Shown here: positions 59,941 to 64,000 of the stretch, piece after piece | Layout: every line of letters begins with the position of its first letter | Numbering within the stretch: the first letter of the stretch is position 1 | Origin: Sarcodiotheca gaudichaudii | Taxonomy: Eukaryota > Rhodophyta > Florideophyceae > Gigartinales > Solieriaceae | Assembly (NCBI GenBank): GCA_032355985.1 | Contig: JAUKVZ010000002.1 | Span: forward strand, 124,001 to 188,000 | Reading direction: 5' to 3' | DNA length: 64,000 nucleotides | Position numbers and translations under genes: made by a program | Notes under the pieces: model-generated | Seen by the model: only the letters and a program-made list of their open reading frames with translations | What the model was told of the DNA's origin: nothing | Database searches by the model: none

Positions 59941-60969
59941 CTACGCCGGGTGCAGACCCGCAAAACTCAGACCGGTGCGCTCGTCGAGACCAAGCGCGAT
60001 GTTCATGGATTGAATCGCCGAACCCGCGGCGCCCTTCATCAGATTGTCGATCGCGCACAGGGCGATAATGCGCCCTGAGTTCGGATCGACTGCGAATCCG
60101 ACATCGGCGTGATTGCTACCGGCGACGACGCGCGGATCGGGAAGGCGATGCAATCCCGAGCGCTCGCGGACGATGCGCACGAAGGGCTCGTCCTGATAGG
60201 CCTCGCGATAGAGGCGCCACAGCTCGCGATCGGTGACGCGCTCCGTCGGCTCGACGTGGGCCGTGCAAAGGACGCCTCGGACCATTTCGATCGCCGTGAC
60301 CGTCGCATCCAGGCGCATGTCTCCAAGCGCCTGAAGCACCTCGGCGCAGTGCCGATGGCCGAAAGGGCTGTAGGTGCGCACGGCTCGTGAGCGGATCGGA
60401 TGATGTGATCCCTCGCTGGCGCCGGCGCCTGATTCGCTCGAGCCGACCTTGATGTCTGCGATGACGCGTTCGATGAGTCCGGCGCAAGCGAGCGGCAGGA
60501 GCGCGAGATTCATCGCAGTCGCATTGCAGCCGACGCCACTGACGAGGCGGGCGCCGGGAAGGCTTTCGCGATGCAATTCGGGCAGGCCGTAGACGGCGCT
60601 GGCCAGGCGCTGCGGCGCCGGATGCTCTTCGCCATACCACCGGCTGTAGTCCGCTTCGCTGCGAAGGCGAAAGTCCGCCGAGAGATCGATGACGAGGGGC
60701 GCGAGATCGAGATAGCGATCAATGTCGCCCGCCGCCACGCCATGCGGCAGGCACAGGAAGATGACATCCGAAGGCTCCAGTTCCTCCGGCGCGCTGTACA
60801 TCAGATCGATGTGCCCGCGAAGATTCGGATGCGTGCGATGCAGGGGCTGACCCGCGAGTGATCGTGATGTCACACACGCGAGTTCGGCATCTGGATGGCC
60901 GATGATCAGGCGCGATAGTTCGCCGCCTGAGTAGCCGCTGCCGCCGACGATGGAGATGCGATGGGTCAC
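59941..60969 (-). CDS. lysY: [LysW]-acyl phosphate reductase LysY
   Basis: An NADPH-dependent reductase of the ArgC family, 342 residues, making the LysW-bound semialdehyde. Nucleotide-binding start ISIVGGSGYSGGELSRLIIGH (GxxGxxG), then VIFLCLPHGVAAG, VIDLSADFRL, the active-site cysteine in SGVGCNATAMNLALLPL (about 148-152), a conserved SSESGAGASEGSHHPIR block (about 180) and SNHADVGFAVDP near 287. HHPIR with RVxxYxPFGHRH is typical of LysY/ArgC. It overlaps lysX by 4 bases. Confidence 0.9.
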   Translation of the reverse strand: MTHRISIVGGSGYSGGELSRLIIGHPDAELACVTSRSLAGQPLHRTHPNLRGHIDLMYSAPEELEPSDVIFLCLPHGVAAGDIDRYLDLAPLVIDLSADFRLRSEADYSRWYGEEHPAPQRLASAVYGLPELHRESLPGARLVSGVGCNATAMNLALLPLACAGLIERVIADIKVGSSESGAGASEGSHHPIRSRAVRTYSPFGHRHCAEVLQALGDMRLDATVTAIEMVRGVLCTAHVEPTERVTDRELWRLYREAYQDEPFVRIVRERSGLHRLPDPRVVAGSNHADVGFAVDPNSGRIIALCAIDNLMKGAAGSAIQSMNIALGLDERTGLSFAGLHPA

Positions 60970-61853
60970 GCCAGCGCTCCTTCCCGTGCGCGAGTCACCG
61001 TGAGCATGCCGCCGGCGATGCGCATGGCATGTTCGGCGACAAGTCTGTGAATGGGCACGCCGGTGGCGGGGACGCTGTTGCGAAACTCCATGGAGTGATT
61101 CACTTCATTGACGAGCAGGCCGCGGCGGGGGCATTCCAGGAGATCGACGGCCACAAGATCCGCGCCCATGCACGCCGAGGCGCGCACCGCGAGGCTTGTC
61201 AGTTCATCCGTCAGTTCGACGCCTTCGACCGTGGCGCCGCGGGCTGTGTTGGTCAGCCAGTGTTCGCTTGATCGCGCAATCGCCGCGACGGCCTCACCTC
61301 CGACGACGAACACCCGCAGATCGCGCCCGGGCTTTTCGATGTGCTCCTGCACGTAGTAGACGTGATGATGCAGCGAGCCGAGCGTCGAGCGATGCTCGAT
61401 CAGCGCTTCGGCGCTGTCTCGATCATTGACGCGCGCCACCAGGCGGCCCCAGGAGCCGATGGTCGGCTTGAGTACGGCCGGGTAGCCCAGCTCTTCGATC
61501 GCCGCGATCGCCGCTTCGGGCCCGGTCGCGACGAGTGTTCGCGGCGTCGGCACACCTGCTCGCACGAGTTCGATCGACGTGCGCAGCTTGTCGGCGCAGA
61601 GTTCGATGGTCGTCGCCGGGTTCATGCAGCGCACGCCCAGCCCTTCGAGCACGCGGGTCGCCGTCAGCGACGCCGTCAGGCTCAGCGATCGATCAATGAC
61701 CAGGTCAAATCTTCGCCAGCGATCGGCGTTTGTCAGATAGAAGACCTCCCGCCGCAGATCGATCGTCTCGATCTCTACGTTCAGTTCTTCGAGCGCATCG
61801 AGAAGCATTTCCTCTTCGACACGCAGTCGGTTGTGCAGCATTGCAAAACGCAT
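60966..61853 (-). CDS. lysX: ATP-grasp ligase LysX (loads substrate onto LysW)
   Basis: LysX joins 2-aminoadipate (or glutamate, as ArgX) to the C-terminal glutamate of LysW. The 295-residue RimK-like protein has RFAMLHNRLRVEEEMLLDAL at the N-terminus, ELGYPAVLKPTIGSWGRLVAR (about 118-138), VYYVQEHIEKPGRDLRVFVVGGEAVAAIAR (split), and DLLECPRRGLLVNEVNHSMEFRNS (metal-binding E-x-N and the MEFRNS motif, about 239-262). The substrate cannot be decided from motifs I can read; the lysine-rich leader peptide upstream argues for lysine. lysW lies 33 bases upstream. Confidence 0.92.
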   Translation of the reverse strand: MRFAMLHNRLRVEEEMLLDALEELNVEIETIDLRREVFYLTNADRWRRFDLVIDRSLSLTASLTATRVLEGLGVRCMNPATTIELCADKLRTSIELVRAGVPTPRTLVATGPEAAIAAIEELGYPAVLKPTIGSWGRLVARVNDRDSAEALIEHRSTLGSLHHHVYYVQEHIEKPGRDLRVFVVGGEAVAAIARSSEHWLTNTARGATVEGVELTDELTSLAVRASACMGADLVAVDLLECPRRGLLVNEVNHSMEFRNSVPATGVPIHRLVAEHAMRIAGGMLTVTRAREGALA

Positions 61854-61886
61854 CAGTCGTCTCCTTCGTGCGGGCGCGAATCGCGC

Positions 61887-62084
61887 TTACTCGCCCCAGT
61901 CTTCCTCGACCTCAGGGGCGAGCTCCAGCGTCAGGGGCTCGATGGAGGTGACCTCGAGCTCGACGCCGCAGCTTGAGCACATCACGACCTGCCCGCTGCG
62001 CGGCGCGCGGCGGAAGGTGAGTCCTCCATCGCACTCGATGCAGGTGGCTTCGATAGCGGCTTCACTTGTTGTTGCGTTGGTCAT
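61887..62084 (-). CDS. lysW: Amino-group carrier protein LysW
   Basis: A 65-residue carrier that protects the substrate amino group through its C-terminal glutamate. Two zinc CXXC pairs are seen: CIEC (15-18) and CSSC (36-39). The chain becomes acidic and ends EVEEDWGE; the EDWGE tail with terminal Glu65 is the diagnostic attachment site. AAAGGA eight bases before the ATG fits translation start. It is the first structural gene after an attenuator-like leader (62115-62336). Confidence 0.95.
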   Translation of the reverse strand: MTNATTSEAAIEATCIECDGGLTFRRAPRSGQVVMCSSCGVELEVTSIEPLTLELAPEVEEDWGE

Positions 62085-62114
62085 GGCAGTTGTCCTTTCC
62101 GATGTGAGATTGAC

Positions 62115-62150
62115 AAAACGAAAAAACCCCCGGACGAGCGTCCGGGGGTT
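62115..62150 (-). terminator. Intrinsic terminator in the lysW leader (attenuator)
   Basis: On the minus strand AACCCCCGGA (62150-62141) pairs with TCCGGGGGTT (62134-62125) around a six-base loop that can itself close by two more pairs. It is followed by TTTTTTCGTTTT. It lies 30 bases after the leader ORF stop and 31 bases before the lysW ATG, in the direction of the operon. Its place upstream of the first gene marks it as an attenuator. Confidence 0.85.
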
Positions 62151-62180
62151 CGAAGTGGCTTGTGTTTCAGAGTGCGGCTG

Positions 62181-62270
62181 TCAGTTCACGCCGCGCCAAG
62201 CCAAGACGATATCCCGAACGCTTGAAGCGTCCTTGGTTTTCTTGGCTTTGATGGCGATGGTGTGAATCAT
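62181..62270 (-). CDS. Lysine-rich 29-residue leader peptide of the lysW operon
   Basis: An ATG-started ORF of 29 codons. Residues 7-15 read IKAKKTKDA: lysines at 8, 10, 11 and 13. The DNA over the first two of these codons (plus-strand 62241-62248) is complementary over eight bases to 62198-62205 near the ORF end. That second segment (62197-62203) is also complementary over seven bases to 62156-62162, just before the terminator. A small hairpin (62216-62232) follows the lysine codons. This is the arrangement of a ribosome-mediated attenuator. The ribosome binding site is poor (GAAAAAG). No homologue is recognised; a real but unrelated small protein is the alternative. Confidence 0.6.
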   Translation of the reverse strand: MIHTIAIKAKKTKDASSVRDIVLAWRGVN

Positions 62271-62307
62271 GTCTTTTTCGTCTGCCCGCGCACTGTCGGG
62301 GCGGGGG

Positions 62308-62336
62308 ATATTCCCCATGCATCGACCGCTTGTCAA
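62308..62336 (-). promoter_or_regulatory. Candidate promoter of the lysW operon
   Basis: On the minus strand a perfect TTGACA (62336-62331) is followed after 17 bases by GAATAT (62313-62308; only 3 of 6 to the -10 consensus). Transcription would begin near 62301, about 31 bases before the leader ATG at 62270. Confidence 0.55.
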
Positions 62337-62423
62337 GCACTGCATCAGCACATTCAGAAAAAGATCGTCAAACCCCCCATTGCGATGGGCGGTGTGACAG
62401 GCTGTGTGACGGGCGCAGGAAGA

Positions 62424-62454
62424 AGCCCCCGGATCGGCAGCTGACCCGGGGGCT
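62424..62454. repeat. 9-bp hairpin between the lysW-operon promoter and greA
   Basis: AGCCCCCGG (62424-62432) pairs with CCGGGGGCT (62446-62454) around a 13-base loop containing CAGCTG. Neither side has a proper T-run (minus side reads TTCTTCC). It lies in the 435-base stretch 62337-62771 between divergent units. That stretch has no ORF I can support; TACATT at 62687-62692 is a possible -10 box for greA. Confidence 0.4.
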
Positions 62455-62771
62455 CAGTTTGAACCGGTGCGGCGGGGGGAGTTTCGCGAGAGCCCGCCGT
62501 CCGGTGTGAAGCCGCTTGCTCAGGGCGACTTCGGACAATCGAGGATCAGATTCCGAGCCGAGGCTGATCACGCCCCTGCCCGACATCTACTGAATCGTCG
62601 CCCGACGTCCGATCCGGCGCGCTTTTTCAAAAAAATGGGCGGACCTCGCACATCCCTTTTCCCCGGCGCCTCGGCCGAACCGGGGCTACATTGGTGCGTT
62701 CAGGAGTTTCCAGCCGCCCCCCGCTCGCACGACGGATACGGGCGTCCCCAGCAGATCGTCGGAGGATTGCA

Positions 62772-63236
62772 ATGGAGTTCATCTCCGAGCAGGACAAGGC
62801 CAAGATCGAATCTCGCCTGGCAGAGCTCAAGGGCCGGCGGAAGGCGGTCTCCACTCGGATCCAGGAGGCTCGTGAACTGGGCGATCTCAAGGAGAACGCC
62901 GAGTATCACGCCGCCCGCGAGGATCAGGGCATGGATGAAGCGGAGATCTCCCGTCTGGAGAAGCGGCTTGAGACGGCCGTGGTCGTCAGTGACGACTCCG
63001 CGCAGACCGACATCGTCTTTGTCGGCTCGACCGTGAAGATCAAGGAAGTCGACACGGATGACATCGAAGATGTTCGCCTGGTCGGCGAGTCCTCGGGTGA
63101 TCCGCTCGCCGACCCTGTTGAAGTGACCGTCTCCAGCCCGATGGGCGAAGCCCTGATCAAGGCGCGCGTCGGCGAGACCGTCCGTGTCGATACGCCTCGC
63201 GGCGTCAAGCGCTTTGAAGTTCTCGAAATCGCCTGA
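62772..63236 (+). CDS. greA: Transcription elongation factor GreA
   Basis: GreA rescues backtracked RNA polymerase by stimulating transcript cleavage. The 154-residue protein has the N-terminal coiled coil (ISEQDKAKIESRLAELKGRR) with the tip acidic motif in ARELGDLKENAEYHAAREDQ (about 36-55; Asp and Glu of GDLKENAEY). The FKBP-like C-terminal domain reads VFVGSTVKIKEVDTDDIEDVRLVG (split) and SSPMGEALIKARVGETVRVDTPRG. GGAGG six bases before the ATG at 62772 decides the start over the upstream frame. Confidence 0.96.
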   Translation: MEFISEQDKAKIESRLAELKGRRKAVSTRIQEARELGDLKENAEYHAAREDQGMDEAEISRLEKRLETAVVVSDDSAQTDIVFVGSTVKIKEVDTDDIEDVRLVGESSGDPLADPVEVTVSSPMGEALIKARVGETVRVDTPRGVKRFEVLEIA

Positions 63237-63268
63237 TCACGAATCACTGCCCTTTGACGAGCGAGCGA

Positions 63269-64000
63269 TCACTCCCCTTCCGGCGTCACCGGCAGCGGCG
63301 TGATGTGTACGCTGCGCGTCGCGGGCGTGGCGTGATACGTGTGGCACATCAGGCATGAATCACCGGCCGAATCGGGCGTGTGGCATTCCACGCAGGATTC
63401 TTTCCTGATGGCGGCAAAGGCTGAGCGCGACTGAAGCGTCTCATCGCCCGTTCTGTCAATCGGGATGACGGCCGCGGCGCCGAGCTGATGGCATGACACG
63501 CACTGGCGGGAGCCTGCAATCAGCAGATGCGGCCGATGGTCGAAGGTCGTAAATGAAGCGCTCGCTCTGGGCGCCATGGATGAGACCCAGTTGACCTTCT
63601 TGTTCTCCGCATCACCGTCGATGGTGTGGCACTTCGTGCACATGCCCGGCGCATCGCGCCAGGAGAGTTCATCGAAGATGTGGGCCGCGGCTGCGTGGCC
63701 CGGTCCCGGCGCGCGGGCGCCGCTGACATCAAGCCAGCATGTGAGAAACTCATCGGCGTGGCCGGTCGGACGATATGCGAGGGTGTATGTCTCATCGCGC
63801 CGATGCCAGCCGCCGGAAGCGACCCAGTCCTCGGGCGAGGCCTGGAAGATGTTGGCCTCCCTGGCGCGGCGTTCGATTTCGGCATCCTCTTCGTTTATGT
63901 CGTCCAGCGCGAGCAGATCCATGTCGTCATCGAGAAGCAGATCGTCGTCTTCATCGATGGGCGCCAGATCCTCGGCGTCTGCGACTGGTGCGGGCTGCGT
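63269..64000 (-). CDS. Multihaem c-type cytochrome (5' end outside window)
   Basis: The reading frame is open to the window edge: 26 more codons lie upstream of the internal ATG at 63922, rich in Asp and Glu, so the true start is beyond 64000. Four haem sites are visible: CTKCH, CVSCH, CVECH and CLMCH, with distal-type histidines around them (RPHLLIAGSRQCVSCHQLG). The visible C-terminal part of about 243 residues ends ARSVHITPLPVTPEGE-like without a dockerin. It is convergent with greA (32 bases apart). It is probably a periplasmic or surface electron carrier; the partner is unknown. Confidence 0.82.
   Translation of the reverse strand, partial: TQPAPVADAEDLAPIDEDDDLLLDDDMDLLALDDINEEDAEIERRAREANIFQASPEDWVASGGWHRRDETYTLAYRPTGHADEFLTCWLDVSGARAPGPGHAAAAHIFDELSWRDAPGMCTKCHTIDGDAENKKVNWVSSMAPRASASFTTFDHRPHLLIAGSRQCVSCHQLGAAAVIPIDRTGDETLQSRSAFAAIRKESCVECHTPDSAGDSCLMCHTYHATPATRSVHITPLPVTPEGE

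Noticed and set aside
62271-62340. L-box lysine riboswitch before lysW
   Set aside because: The predicted leader has only about 31 bases before the leader ORF and lacks the multi-helix core; the lysine codons and terminator fit attenuation better.
62424-62454. Hairpin as an intrinsic terminator
   Set aside because: No T-run follows on either strand and it lies between divergent units, where no transcript needs to end.
62368-62586. 72-codon minus-strand ORF upstream of the lysW promoter
   Set aside because: It has no ribosome binding site or recognisable domain, spans a hairpin and ends upstream of the promoter.

Overview
The window is high-GC, densely packed bacterial chromosome. No gene here names the organism. 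The combination below points to the Planctomycetota, most likely the class Phycisphaerae (inference): a diderm flagellum with P- and L-rings, a DUF1800/DUF1501 pair, dockerin-bearing secreted proteins, a very long SecA with a SEC-C tail, the futalosine menaquinone route, and a LysW-carrier amino-acid pathway. No insertion sequence, prophage, CRISPR array or rRNA operon was seen.

Layout. 1-4264 (minus): flagellar rod and ring genes flgF, flgG, flgA, flgH and flgI (cut by the window edge), preceded by a 60-residue ORF and a near-consensus sigma-54 promoter. 4506-6409: a Xer recombinase and an unrecognised membrane protein. 6614-10916: mqnC, a putative lipoprotein, a Tat-exported metallo-beta-lactamase-fold protein, efp and a GNAT acetyltransferase. 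10926-17389: a 1400-residue secA with a small secreted protein encoded just upstream, then birA and a tandem universal stress protein. 17545-21815: the DUF1800/DUF1501 pair and a porin. 21864-24723 (minus): ribF, nrnA-like and an orphan DNA methyltransferase, overlapping by 4 bases each; mqnB is divergent.

25788-55809 is mostly type IV filament machinery. A pilus set (pilM, pilN, pilO, a pilP-like gene, pilB) reads rightwards. A compact type II secretion operon (gspH, G, E, F, D, I, J, K, L, M, C, led by a dockerin-protein gene) reads leftwards. A 1349-residue acidic surface protein and a LuxR-type regulator come next, followed by a second pilus set (pilT, pilC and four pilin-like genes, one a large protein with EF-hand-like repeats). 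tRNA-Ala follows.

55978-64000 holds two multihaem c-type cytochromes (one fused to a dockerin, one cut by the window edge), greA, and the operon lysW-lysX-lysY-lysZ-lysK. Upstream of lysW lies what looks like a complete transcription attenuator: a promoter with a perfect TTGACA box, a 29-codon leader ORF with four lysine codons in six positions, mutually exclusive pairing segments, and a strong intrinsic terminator. This is the most notable finding. The small secreted protein before secA, which ends in a triple proline six residues before the stop, is a second candidate nascent-chain regulator; efp, whose product relieves polyproline stalling, lies nearby.
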